55,127 nt of DNA from Hyphomicrobiales bacterium (GTDB taxonomy: Bacteria; Pseudomonadota; Alphaproteobacteria; Rhizobiales; Devosiaceae). The translations under genes were made by a program, and so were the position numbers. The stretch lies in NCBI GenBank assembly GCA_015490455.1, contig WFXU01000016.1, forward strand, positions 1-55,127, read 5' to 3'. The first letter of the stretch is position 1. Each line of letters begins with the position of its first letter. Of this stretch, positions 25,231 through 33,722 are shown in pieces. The notes below the pieces were generated by a model. It made no database searches. It was not told the origin of the DNA and saw only the letters and a list, made by a program, of their open reading frames with translations.

Positions 25231-25992
25231 CTAAATATTATAGGCCATTAATTTTTGCCCATTTTCTTTTAACCAAATTTTGCCTTTTTGCATATTAGGC
25301 AAAGTTTTTTTCACATTATCCCAAAATGCTTTGGAATGATTCATTTCTAATAAATGGGCAACTTCGTGCGCTGCAACATAATCCAGCACAAAAACTGGTG
25401 CCATAATAAGACGCCAATTAAAATTTAACCTTCCCGAACTGGAGCAAGAACCCCACCGACTTGATTGTGAACGAATGGAAATTGATTTTGCTGTTACATT
25501 AAGATTATTGCAATGAATTTTAACCTGTCTTGCAATATCTATTTTGGCCTGTTTTTTTAGCCAATTTTCCAATCGTTTAGCCATAAAATCCTTACCGCCA
25601 GGCACTAAAAGGGCTGGCTTATTATCTTTTATAATAATTTTTATTATTCCGCGCAAATTATTTACGCCAATAATTTTATGTTCAATCCCCCGTAGCGGGA
25701 TAATTTCTCCATCAATAAAGGGAATAGGTTTGGGGTGCTCTTTTAATCGCGCACTAAGCCAAATTTTTTGTTTTGCTAAAAATTGTTTTGCACCTTTAAT
25801 ATTGCTAAATTGGGGGACACTTAAAATCGGTTTTGCTCCCGCACCAATAGAAAGACGATAATATTTATTTGCTGCACGTGGCCTTATTTGCACTTTTATA
25901 ATTTTATTTTCAATTTCAATATTTATATAATCAGGCCAGTTAGATTTTCTAACTTTAGCAAAAAAACTATTTTTAATATTCTTTTGCAACAT
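25231..25992 (-). CDS. YgjP/SprT-like M48-type metallopeptidase
   Basis: A 253-residue protein of the YgjP (former DUF45) family. The zinc motif HEVAH lies at 209-213 with the third ligand His219 in NHSKAFW, preceded by the conserved SSRWGSCSSSGRLNFNWRL. It is a probable cytosolic metalloprotease; the substrate is unknown. It lies upstream of fabA on the same strand with a 65-base gap, so co-transcription is possible. Confidence 0.88.
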   Translation of the reverse strand: MLQKNIKNSFFAKVRKSNWPDYINIEIENKIIKVQIRPRAANKYYRLSIGAGAKPILSVPQFSNIKGAKQFLAKQKIWLSARLKEHPKPIPFIDGEIIPLRGIEHKIIGVNNLRGIIKIIIKDNKPALLVPGGKDFMAKRLENWLKKQAKIDIARQVKIHCNNLNVTAKSISIRSQSSRWGSCSSSGRLNFNWRLIMAPVFVLDYVAAHEVAHLLEMNHSKAFWDNVKKTLPNMQKGKIWLKENGQKLMAYNI

Positions 25993-26038
25993 TTCTAAAT
26001 TGTTATTTCAATATATTTATTTTGAACTTTGCCCGTAA

Positions 26039-26461
26039 TTATAGCGGTTCATTAAGATTGCCCATTTTACAAATTATTCGCCATTCCTCTTTACTTACTG
26101 GTTGCACAGAAAGACGAGAATTTTTAATCAAAGCCATATTTTTTAATAATGGCTCCTGTTTTATTGCCTTTAGGCTAACCGGTCTCGGCATTGATATAAC
26201 AGCCTTAACATCAACAGATTGCCAGCGTTCATCATTTGTAGTTGAATCCTGGTGCGCTTCCCTTACTATTTGCACAATACCGACAATTTTTTTCTCATTT
26301 ACCGAATGATAAAAAAATCCTAAATCGCCAATTTTCATTTTCCGCATATTATTACGAGCAGCATAATTTCTAACCCCATCCCATTCTTCCGCTTCCCCCT
26401 TTGCCAGCTGATCTTGCCAACTCCAGCTATTTGGCTCGGACTTAAATAACCAATAGGCCAT
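26039..26461 (-). CDS. EVE domain protein
   Basis: A 140-residue single-domain protein: WLFKSEPNSWSWQDQ at the start, the EEWDGVRNYAARNNMRKMKIGD block and GFFYHSVNEKKIVGIVQI. EVE domains belong to the PUA-like fold and can bind modified bases; the role here is unknown. It ends the unit tsaD-gpsA-yciI-EVE, a conserved alphaproteobacterial order, and overlaps yciI by one base. Confidence 0.92.
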   Translation of the reverse strand: MAYWLFKSEPNSWSWQDQLAKGEAEEWDGVRNYAARNNMRKMKIGDLGFFYHSVNEKKIVGIVQIVREAHQDSTTNDERWQSVDVKAVISMPRPVSLKAIKQEPLLKNMALIKNSRLSVQPVSKEEWRIICKMGNLNEPL

Positions 26462-26754
26462 TATTTTATCCCTTTCTCATTATTTATCGCCCAAAGCCAG
26501 GCCCTAATAGAAGAAGTTGCAAATAGACCTGCCTGTTTATAAGGATCTTTATCGGCTATAGATTTAGCTTCCAATATATTATCAGCCCTGATAATAATCA
26601 TAGAGCCATTTGGCTTTTCATTTTCGTCTAAAAATGGTCCGGCCAAAATCAGATTTTCTCCCAAACTATCCAAATATTGAAGATGTTTCTCCCGTGTTTT
26701 TAAGCGTAAATCAAGTGCGCCCTTTTTATCCATAGCTTCAATAATAAATAACAT
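26461..26754 (-). CDS. YciI-like protein
   Basis: A 97-residue protein of the YciI/YCII-related family: RLKTREKHLQYLDSLGENLI, AGPFLDENEKPNGSMIIIRA and DPYKQAGLFATSSIRAW are characteristic. The family shares a ferredoxin-like dimeric fold and has no firmly known physiological function. It sits between gpsA and the EVE gene with single-base overlaps on both sides, so all are co-translated. Confidence 0.9.
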   Translation of the reverse strand: MLFIIEAMDKKGALDLRLKTREKHLQYLDSLGENLILAGPFLDENEKPNGSMIIIRADNILEAKSIADKDPYKQAGLFATSSIRAWLWAINNEKGIK

Positions 26755-27758
26755 TATTCCCCCTCTTTTTTGAGCGAACGTTGCATAAGACGAGTAACCA
26801 GCTCATTTATATTAGCTTCATCATTAAGCAACATATTTATCGCTTCAATAAGTGGTGCTTCAACCTTATATTTTTTTGCCAAAATTTGCGCCACCGGCGC
26901 GCTTATAACCCCTTCGGCCAATTTTGTGCTATTTTTCAATATTTGCTGCTTATTTTTACCCTGCCCCAATTTTTTACCAAAATAATAATTTCTTGATTGG
27001 CTGGAAGTGCAACTAAGGGTTAAATCGCCAATTCCGGCCAAACTGGCCATAGTTTGTCTCTCTCCCCCCATTGCAACAATAAATCGCACCATTTCTGCAT
27101 AAGCCCTACTAATAAGAGCGGATCTGGCCGAAAGACCCAAATTTGCCCCTTCAACCGCCCCACATGCAAGAGCATAAATATTTTTTAATGCGCCTGCCAA
27201 TTCAACCCCGATAATGTCAAAAGAAATATATAGTCTAAAACTCGGTCCAGAGATAGTTTTAGCTATTTGTTGCAGTAATTTTTCGTTTCTTTCTTCTCCC
27301 GCCAAAGTCAGCGCGCTTGGCAAGCCGGCGGCGACATCTTTTGCAAAAGAAGGCCCTGATAATATAAAGGGAATTGCTTTAGGGGCAATTTCTTTTACAA
27401 TTTCGCTTTGGCGCAATAATGTTTTTCTTTCTAGTCCCTTAGCGCATAAGATTATTGGCTTATTAATTAAAAATTGCGCTTTAATTTCTGTCAAAACCTT
27501 TCTGCTTGTCTGCGCTGGAACGACAAGCAAAATTAGGCTAGCATTTTTTAGTTCATTCCTATCATAATGAGCTGTTATCTTTTCATTTAATATTTGTTCG
27601 CCCAGAAATTTTTTATTTTTATGACTATTATTTATTTCATCAGCATGGCTTTTAGTTCTTGTAAAAAGGCTAACCTCACAATCGGCAATTGCTAAAATCT
27701 GCGCCAAAGCAGAGCCCCAAGCTCCTGCCCCTATAACGCCAACCTTCTTAAATTCCAT
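26754..27758 (-). CDS. gpsA: Glycerol-3-phosphate dehydrogenase [NAD(P)+]
   Basis: Reduces dihydroxyacetone phosphate to glycerol-3-phosphate for phospholipid synthesis. The 334-residue protein has the N-terminal dinucleotide site GAGAWGSALAQIL, the SGPSFAKDVA loop, the catalytic lysine in GALKNIYALACG, and the DLTLSCTSSQSRN loop. It overlaps tsaD by 11 bases and yciI by one. Confidence 0.96.
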   Translation of the reverse strand: MEFKKVGVIGAGAWGSALAQILAIADCEVSLFTRTKSHADEINNSHKNKKFLGEQILNEKITAHYDRNELKNASLILLVVPAQTSRKVLTEIKAQFLINKPIILCAKGLERKTLLRQSEIVKEIAPKAIPFILSGPSFAKDVAAGLPSALTLAGEERNEKLLQQIAKTISGPSFRLYISFDIIGVELAGALKNIYALACGAVEGANLGLSARSALISRAYAEMVRFIVAMGGERQTMASLAGIGDLTLSCTSSQSRNYYFGKKLGQGKNKQQILKNSTKLAEGVISAPVAQILAKKYKVEAPLIEAINMLLNDEANINELVTRLMQRSLKKEGE

Positions 27759-28824
27759 AATTTATCACCATATCTTCACTATCAAGCGGCCAACGCGCTT
27801 TTGCGGCAAAATCCAAATTATTGCTTATACCAAAAATCGCTCTTTCACCAGCAGCAAAAGCAACCATAGCCCCATTATCGGTGCAAAGTTCCATTGGCGG
27901 CACTATTAATTTTGCTCCCCTAAAATCTGCAATTTTTGCTAGAGATTTAGCAATTTGTTTATTGGCCGCTACTCCCCCCGCAACCACTAATTGACATTTA
28001 ACAGAAGGAAAAATTTCATTAAATTTTACTATTGCCCTATCGGCGCGCTGACTGACAATATCGCTTATTGCCAATGAAAAAGAAGCACAAATATCATAAA
28101 TATCTTGCCTCTTTAACGGAGCAATTTTTTCTGCCGCAAGCCTTACCGCCGTTTTAAGACCGGAAAAAGAAAAATTAAGATTTTTTTCGCGTAGTAACGG
28201 GCGGGGAAAATTAAATCTTTTTGCATCTCCCTTAAGAGCCATTTTTTCAACCATAGGCCCTCCCGGCATGGAAAGACCAAGCATTTTACCAACCTTATCA
28301 AATGCCTCTCCAAGCGCATCATCAATTGTTGTGCCTAATATTTGATAAGAGCCAATATTTTTAACCAGAACAAATTGGCTATGCCCACCCGAAACCAATA
28401 AAACCAAATAGGGAAAATCCACCCTTTCATTTATGCGCGCGCTTAATATATGCGCTTCAAGATGATTTATCGCAATAAATGGTTTTTTATTAGCCGCGCT
28501 AAGGCCTTTGGCAAAAGTTAGACCAACTAATAAACCTCCAATAAGACCCGGCCCTGCGCTTACTCCAATATGGTCAATATTTTGTAATCCTAATTCGGCC
28601 TGCCTAAATGCCCTTTTTACAATTTGTTCAATATGAATAATATGAGAGCGGGCAGCTAATTCTGGCACTACTCCGCCATATTCACTATGTTCTTTAGTTT
28701 GGGTGCGCACAATATTTGCCAAAATTTTTGCTTTACCCAATTCATAATGTTCAATAATTGCAGCTGCTGTTTCATCACAGCTGGTTTCAATTCCTAAAAT
28801 TCTTTTGCAAGCTCTTTCACTCAT
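27748..28824 (-). CDS. tsaD: tRNA N6-adenosine threonylcarbamoyltransferase
   Basis: Transfers the threonylcarbamoyl group to A37 of ANN-decoding tRNAs. The 358-residue ASKHA-fold protein has GIETSCDETAAAI at the start, the metal-binding HLEAH (121-125), VSGGHSQFVL and GGVAANKQ for nucleotide binding. It heads a four-gene minus-strand unit and diverges from hemC. Confidence 0.97.
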   Translation of the reverse strand: MSERACKRILGIETSCDETAAAIIEHYELGKAKILANIVRTQTKEHSEYGGVVPELAARSHIIHIEQIVKRAFRQAELGLQNIDHIGVSAGPGLIGGLLVGLTFAKGLSAANKKPFIAINHLEAHILSARINERVDFPYLVLLVSGGHSQFVLVKNIGSYQILGTTIDDALGEAFDKVGKMLGLSMPGGPMVEKMALKGDAKRFNFPRPLLREKNLNFSFSGLKTAVRLAAEKIAPLKRQDIYDICASFSLAISDIVSQRADRAIVKFNEIFPSVKCQLVVAGGVAANKQIAKSLAKIADFRGAKLIVPPMELCTDNGAMVAFAAGERAIFGISNNLDFAAKARWPLDSEDMVINYGI

Positions 28825-28878
28825 TGCTAATGATAATCCAAATTTAATCTATTATGCCCTACATGGAGATATAAAATT

Positions 28879-29823
28879 TTGCAAACAAAACTAATAATTG
28901 GCACAAGAGGATCGCCTCTAGCGCTGATTCAAGCGCAAATGGTTGCTAGTAGGCTTTATAAAATTCATGGCAAAAATAAAATTAATTTAACCATTAAAAC
29001 CATCACTACTGGCGGCGATAAAAGTCAAACGCAAAATCTTTCTATGATAGAAAGCACAAAAAAATATAATAATGAACAAAATAAATTTGGCCTATTTTCT
29101 AAGGAAATAGAATTAGAACTATTGAAGGGAAAAATAGATTTTGCAGTTCACTCGGCAAAAGATATGGTTTCAACTTTGCCTGATGGGCTGAAAATGGATA
29201 TTTTCATAAAAAGAGAAAATATTCAGGACGGTTTTTTATCTCTAAAATATAATTCAATTATGCAATTACCAAAGGGAGCAATTATTGGCACTTCTTCAAT
29301 CAGGAGGCGAGCACAAATTTTACGTTTTAGAAAAGATATTAAATTTGTTGAATTTCGTGGCAATATTGAAACTAGATTAAAAAAATTAGAAAATAATATT
29401 GCTGATGGAACCATATTGGCGCTTGCCGGTCTGAAACGTCTAAAGAAAGATGATAAAATAAGGGAAATTTTAGATTTAGAAAAATTTCCTCCAGCGCCTG
29501 CACAAGGGGCAATAGGAATTGAATATAGGAAAGATGATAAAAAAACTGCTTCTCTTTTAGCACCGCTAAATCATCAACAAACCTATTTGGAAGTAAATGC
29601 GGAAAGAAGTTTTTTACGGGAAATAGATGGCTCTTGTCGCACTCCCATTGCCTGTTTTGCTAAAATAGAAAAAAATGAAATAATTATTTATGGACAGATT
29701 TTTTCGCCCAATTTGCAATATTTTGCCGATGGAAAAGTTAGGGGAGACAGCAAAAAAGGAGAAATATTGGGGAAAAATTTAGCAAAAATGCTTCTCAGCA
29801 AGCTAGAGCAAATAAAAAAATAA
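28879..29823 (+). CDS. hemC: Porphobilinogen deaminase
   Basis: Polymerises four porphobilinogens to hydroxymethylbilane for haem and siroheme. The 314-residue protein has GTRGSPLALIQAQ, FAVHSAKDM, the arginine-rich SSIRRRAQI and the cofactor-binding Cys253 in DGSCRTPIA. It starts at a TTG (28879); GGAG lies about 11 bases upstream. Its product feeds hemD next door and, through uroporphyrinogen III, the cysG gene that supports DsrAB. Confidence 0.96.
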   Translation: MQTKLIIGTRGSPLALIQAQMVASRLYKIHGKNKINLTIKTITTGGDKSQTQNLSMIESTKKYNNEQNKFGLFSKEIELELLKGKIDFAVHSAKDMVSTLPDGLKMDIFIKRENIQDGFLSLKYNSIMQLPKGAIIGTSSIRRRAQILRFRKDIKFVEFRGNIETRLKKLENNIADGTILALAGLKRLKKDDKIREILDLEKFPPAPAQGAIGIEYRKDDKKTASLLAPLNHQQTYLEVNAERSFLREIDGSCRTPIACFAKIEKNEIIIYGQIFSPNLQYFADGKVRGDSKKGEILGKNLAKMLLSKLEQIKK

Positions 29824-29824
29824 T

Positions 29825-30586
29825 ATGTATGATAAAAGACCTATTTTAATTACCAGAGCCAGCCCGCAAAATGAAAAAAGCGCTGCAAAATGGCGCAAAA
29901 AAGGATTTAATATTATTTGTGCTCCGCTCTTTGCCCTTTCCCCCATTAGGGAAGAAAAAATTTTAGACATTAGGCCAGAAGATAAATATGGGGCAATTAT
30001 AATTAGTAGTAAAAATGCTATCATTTCCCTAAAGTTAAGCGGGCAAATGAATAAACTAAAAAATTTACCAATTTATTCTGTTGGCAAAATCAGCGCCAAA
30101 AAGGCAAAAAAGGAAGGGTTTGAAAAGGTCTTTAGCGCAAAGGGAGATATTGATAGTTTGCTAAAATTAATAAAAGAACATAAAGAAAATCTCTCCTCCC
30201 CCCTTCTTTATTTACGAGGGAAAAATATAACGAAAAATATAAAGCCCATTTTGAAAAACCATGCTATTATTGTTGAAGAACAAATTATTTACGAAATGCA
30301 ACCAATAGAAAAATCGCAGCAAATTATCACTGATTTTCTAAAAAATAATAAACCATCCATCATAAATATATATTCACTAAGAGGGGCAGAGACTATATTA
30401 AAACAAATAAGACAAATAAAGAGACAGGTAGGTGGAAGGGTTAATTTTTCAAATATTATTTTTATCTGTATTGCAAAAAAATTAGCCGATATTTTTATAA
30501 ACTCCTATGGAGCAAAAATTTTAATTTCTGAAGAAAAAAATGAAAGCGCAATGATGGATCTTGCTCATTTAGTAAACAATGATTAA
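29825..30586 (+). CDS. hemD: Uroporphyrinogen-III synthase
   Basis: Closes hydroxymethylbilane to uroporphyrinogen III, the last common precursor of haem and siroheme. A 253-residue, poorly conserved protein recognised by ILITRASPQNEKSA at the start, AIIISSKNAIISL, the SVGKISAKKAKKEGF segment and FICIAKKLADIF near the C-terminus, and by its position one base after hemC. High lysine and asparagine content reflects the AT-rich genome. Confidence 0.9.
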   Translation: MYDKRPILITRASPQNEKSAAKWRKKGFNIICAPLFALSPIREEKILDIRPEDKYGAIIISSKNAIISLKLSGQMNKLKNLPIYSVGKISAKKAKKEGFEKVFSAKGDIDSLLKLIKEHKENLSSPLLYLRGKNITKNIKPILKNHAIIVEEQIIYEMQPIEKSQQIITDFLKNNKPSIINIYSLRGAETILKQIRQIKRQVGGRVNFSNIIFICIAKKLADIFINSYGAKILISEEKNESAMMDLAHLVNND

Positions 30587-30618
30587 ATCTAGCAAAAGCA
30601 TAATTTATGGAGCCCAAA

Positions 30619-31935
30619 ATGGTGGCAAAAAAGAACGCACCTGTTAAACCCCCAACTATAGATCTAACGGCCAAAAATGCTGAGAATAAACAAAATAATA
30701 AGCAAAAAAACGCTAGCAAAGCCAAAAAAAATAATAAGACCTCAAAGAATAATAAAGAAAGCGCAAATGGCTTTATGAAAAAAATAAAAAATTGGAAAGA
30801 GGCTTATTTTTCCCCCCCTATTATTTTTGCCATTTTTTGCGGTGCATTTATAGCTATTATTTTTTCCTTTGTGCTTGCCCTTATTGGGCTTTGGCCGCAA
30901 AAGGAACCTTCCCCTGATCTTATGAATAGCCCGGCCAATATTGCAGCACTAGAAAACCAAACAAAAAAATTAACACAATCTATTGAAGAAAATTCACAAA
31001 ATTTAATAGCAATAAAATCACGCTTAAAAATTGTTGAACAGACCCAGCAAAATATGGCTGAGCAAAATCAGGCAATAAAAAATAGGCTTACTAAAATAAA
31101 TGAAGAAATATTATTGCTAAATTCAACATTACTTACCAAAGAAGATTTGCCAGAACCGGTAGATTTAACAAATATAAATAAAAAAATAGAATTTTTAAGC
31201 GATAAAATTGCAACTATTGATGCGGGAGCAAATAGCGCCGATGCCAGCGCAATAATAAATTCTATCTCGCTCCTTAGGGAACAATCAGAGCTTTTGAGTG
31301 AGGAAATAAATAATTTACGCGCTGTAAATAGTGAAAATCAAATAAAAATTGACGCGCTAAATGAACAAATTACAAAATTAAATGAGAAAAATACAAAATT
31401 AGCCGAACAATTATCCTTACTTGACAATAAAGAAACCATAATTAACTCAACTCCCAACCAGTTGGAATTAAATATTTTAGCATTTAAGGGGGCGATAAAT
31501 TCCGGCCAGCCCTTTAGCGCCGAATTAGCCGCTATAAAGACCAGCAACCCCAATATTAATATTGATAATATTTTATTGGAAAATGCCGCCTCCGGTTTTT
31601 CTCCTCCCAGAGAAATAGCTAAGCAATTTGCCCTGTTAGTGCCCCAATTATTAGCGGCAAAACCAATTGATAAAAATGCAACTTTAGGGCAGAAATTGAA
31701 AGAGAAGATTTTCTCACTTCTGGCAATAAGACCAATTGGAAAAGTTGAGGGGGATAGTTTAGAGGCAATAATTGCCAATATAGAAGATGCTTTAGAAAAA
31801 AATGATTTTTTGCGCGCGGAAAAATTATTTAATTCATTGCCCAAAGAGCTAAAACCCATCAGTAATAATATTGCCGAACAGGTGGCTAATCTAGCTAAGG
31901 CGCAAAAATTTATTAATGAATTAGAAAAAGGTTAA
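30619..31935 (+). CDS. HemX/mitofilin-like membrane coiled-coil protein
   Basis: A 438-residue protein with a lysine-rich cytosolic N-terminus (1-55), one membrane helix (about 65-92) and a long periplasmic part with coiled coil at 110-275, ending in a helical domain of the mitofilin/HemX kind (FLRAEKLFNSLPKELKP). Alphaproteobacterial proteins of this type occupy this place between hemD and hemY and may organise membranes or haem enzymes. The ATG at 30619 has GGAG six bases upstream; an ATG four codons earlier is possible. Confidence 0.8.
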   Translation: MVAKKNAPVKPPTIDLTAKNAENKQNNKQKNASKAKKNNKTSKNNKESANGFMKKIKNWKEAYFSPPIIFAIFCGAFIAIIFSFVLALIGLWPQKEPSPDLMNSPANIAALENQTKKLTQSIEENSQNLIAIKSRLKIVEQTQQNMAEQNQAIKNRLTKINEEILLLNSTLLTKEDLPEPVDLTNINKKIEFLSDKIATIDAGANSADASAIINSISLLREQSELLSEEINNLRAVNSENQIKIDALNEQITKLNEKNTKLAEQLSLLDNKETIINSTPNQLELNILAFKGAINSGQPFSAELAAIKTSNPNINIDNILLENAASGFSPPREIAKQFALLVPQLLAAKPIDKNATLGQKLKEKIFSLLAIRPIGKVEGDSLEAIIANIEDALEKNDFLRAEKLFNSLPKELKPISNNIAEQVANLAKAQKFINELEKG

Positions 31936-31945
31936 GGAAATAAAG

Positions 31946-33331
31946 GTGAGAAGATTAATAATATATATTGCGCTTTCCTTAGCTATAACTATTGCTATTA
32001 GCTGGATTCTTACTCTTGAAGGCAATTTGCTGATTGATTTTGCTGGCTATAGGCTGCAACCCTCTGTTGGTTTAACTATTATTGCGCTGATTGCGCTAAT
32101 TTTACTCTCCATAATTTTGTGGGCAATTATTAGAAGAATAATTTATGCCCCTAAAAAAATGGCTCAATTGGCTAAAGAAAGAAAAAAGGAAAGCGGCATA
32201 AAGGCGCTAAATGAGGGGTATATTGCCCTACTCTCGGGTGATGGAGAAAGGGCTAGAAAAATGGCTAAGTTAGCTAAGGAAAAATTAATGCAAAATAACG
32301 CGGCTAAATTACTTGAGGCGCGCGCGGATTTAATGATTGGCAATATGGCTGGCGCTAGAGAAAATTATCGCGCTCTTATAGCCGATCCTAATACTTCTTT
32401 GGCTGCATTGCATGGATTATTTGAACAGGCAAAAGCACAAAATAATGAAGATGCGGCTTTTAATTTTGCTTCTAAGGCCTTTAGTTTGGCGCCAAACTCT
32501 GTTTGGGCACAACAGGCTTTATTTAGGGGGCTAACTAAAGAAAAACAATGGCAAAAAGCTCTTAATATTGTGCAAAGACAGATAGCTAATTCGCCGGCGG
32601 AAAAAACAAGAAAAAACCGCAAATTAGCAATTTTACATACAGCTATTGCCAAAGATTTAGAAGAAAGTGATCCCTTTAGCGCTTTGCATCATGTTAAAAT
32701 AGCGCTTAAATTACTGCCAAATTTTGTGCCCGCTGCCCTGATAGGGGCACAAGTGCATATAAATAAGAACGAACAAAGAAAAGCTTCAAGCCTATTGCGT
32801 CGTGTCTGGAATAATACCCACCACCCCCATATTGCCCTTTTATATATTAATGCCCAGCCAGGTATTTCTTCTATTGAAAAATTAAAAAGGGCAAAGCAAA
32901 TAATTGATGAAAATAGCAACAATGAGCAAGATGCGCTTATTTTGGCTAATAGTGCAATAGAAGCGTTTGAATGGAGCTATGCGCGTAAAATTTTGCAGCC
33001 ATTTTTGGATGATCCAACGCAAAATATGTGCCTGGCAATGGCCAAAATTGAAGAAGGGCAAAATAATGATGAAGTAAAGGCTAAATATTACCTATCAAAG
33101 GCGGTGCATGCAAGACGCGATAAAATATGGGTAGGAGATGGGATTATTTCCGATATTTGGCTTCCAACCTCACCTATAAGCGGAAAATTTGATATATTTG
33201 AATGGAAAACCCCTCCCAGCGCGTTGCCAATGAAAGACAATCAAGCTGACAAAGGGGAAGATATTATAATTACACCTTCGTCTAAAGAAGCTAATAATAA
33301 AGAAATAAAACAATTAAATAGTCAAACGTAA
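31946..33331 (+). CDS. hemY: HemY-like TPR membrane protein
   Basis: A 461-residue inner-membrane protein with two N-terminal helices (about 3-21 and 41-63), the HemY_N region, and a TPR-rich soluble part (80-330: LEARADLMIGNMAGARENYR, SLAPNSVWAQQAL and similar helical pairs). It is not protoporphyrinogen oxidase, which shares the name in Gram-positives. The role in haem synthesis is inferred from constant linkage to hemC-hemD. The start is GTG after AAGGAAATAAAG. Confidence 0.88.
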   Translation: MRRLIIYIALSLAITIAISWILTLEGNLLIDFAGYRLQPSVGLTIIALIALILLSIILWAIIRRIIYAPKKMAQLAKERKKESGIKALNEGYIALLSGDGERARKMAKLAKEKLMQNNAAKLLEARADLMIGNMAGARENYRALIADPNTSLAALHGLFEQAKAQNNEDAAFNFASKAFSLAPNSVWAQQALFRGLTKEKQWQKALNIVQRQIANSPAEKTRKNRKLAILHTAIAKDLEESDPFSALHHVKIALKLLPNFVPAALIGAQVHINKNEQRKASSLLRRVWNNTHHPHIALLYINAQPGISSIEKLKRAKQIIDENSNNEQDALILANSAIEAFEWSYARKILQPFLDDPTQNMCLAMAKIEEGQNNDEVKAKYYLSKAVHARRDKIWVGDGIISDIWLPTSPISGKFDIFEWKTPPSALPMKDNQADKGEDIIITPSSKEANNKEIKQLNSQT

Positions 33332-33373
33332 ATTATGACAATATCTGCACCTGTTCAAAAAATCTCTATTTTA

Positions 33374-33396
33374 CTTTTCACCCTCTATATGAAAAG
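33374..33396 (+). terminator. Weak terminator-like hairpin after hemY
   Basis: CTTTTCA, nine bases, TGAAAAG, followed by ATTTTATC, about 45 bases past the hemY stop. The stem is short and AT-rich, so confidence is low. Confidence 0.35.
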
Positions 33397-33512
33397 ATTT
33401 TATCAATATCTATCTATAGTTAGTAGGTCTAAGCTCTAAAGCGACAATTTCATCAGGTTGGTTTTGTCTATTTGACCTTACTATCTATAAAATATTTAGG
33501 GGAGAGAGGGAA

Positions 33513-33722
33513 ATGAATGAAGTAATTTTAAAATCCATAATTACTTGTCCGGAATGTGGTGCGCAAAAAGAAGAAAATATGCCCGTTAATGCTTGTCAAT
33601 TTGCTTATGAATGTTCTTTTTGTCGTGCGTTATTAACACCCAAAGAGGGTGATTGTTGTATATTTTGCTCTTATGGCAGCGTTGCCTGTCCTCCGGTTCA
33701 GCAGCAGCAAAATTGTTGCTAG
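33513..33722 (+). CDS. GDCCVxC-domain small cysteine-rich protein
   Basis: A 69-residue protein with ten cysteines. CPECG (12-16) and CSFC (34-37) resemble a zinc or metal ribbon, and GDCCIFCSYGSVACPP (46-61) is the GDCCVxC motif of a family that includes selenoprotein members; here the positions are cysteines. It ends in QQQQNCC. The function is unknown; a metal or thiol role fits. GGAGAGAGGG precedes the ATG. Its stop overlaps that of convergent cysG by 4 bases, placing it at the edge of the sulfur region. Confidence 0.85.
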   Translation: MNEVILKSIITCPECGAQKEENMPVNACQFAYECSFCRALLTPKEGDCCIFCSYGSVACPPVQQQQNCC

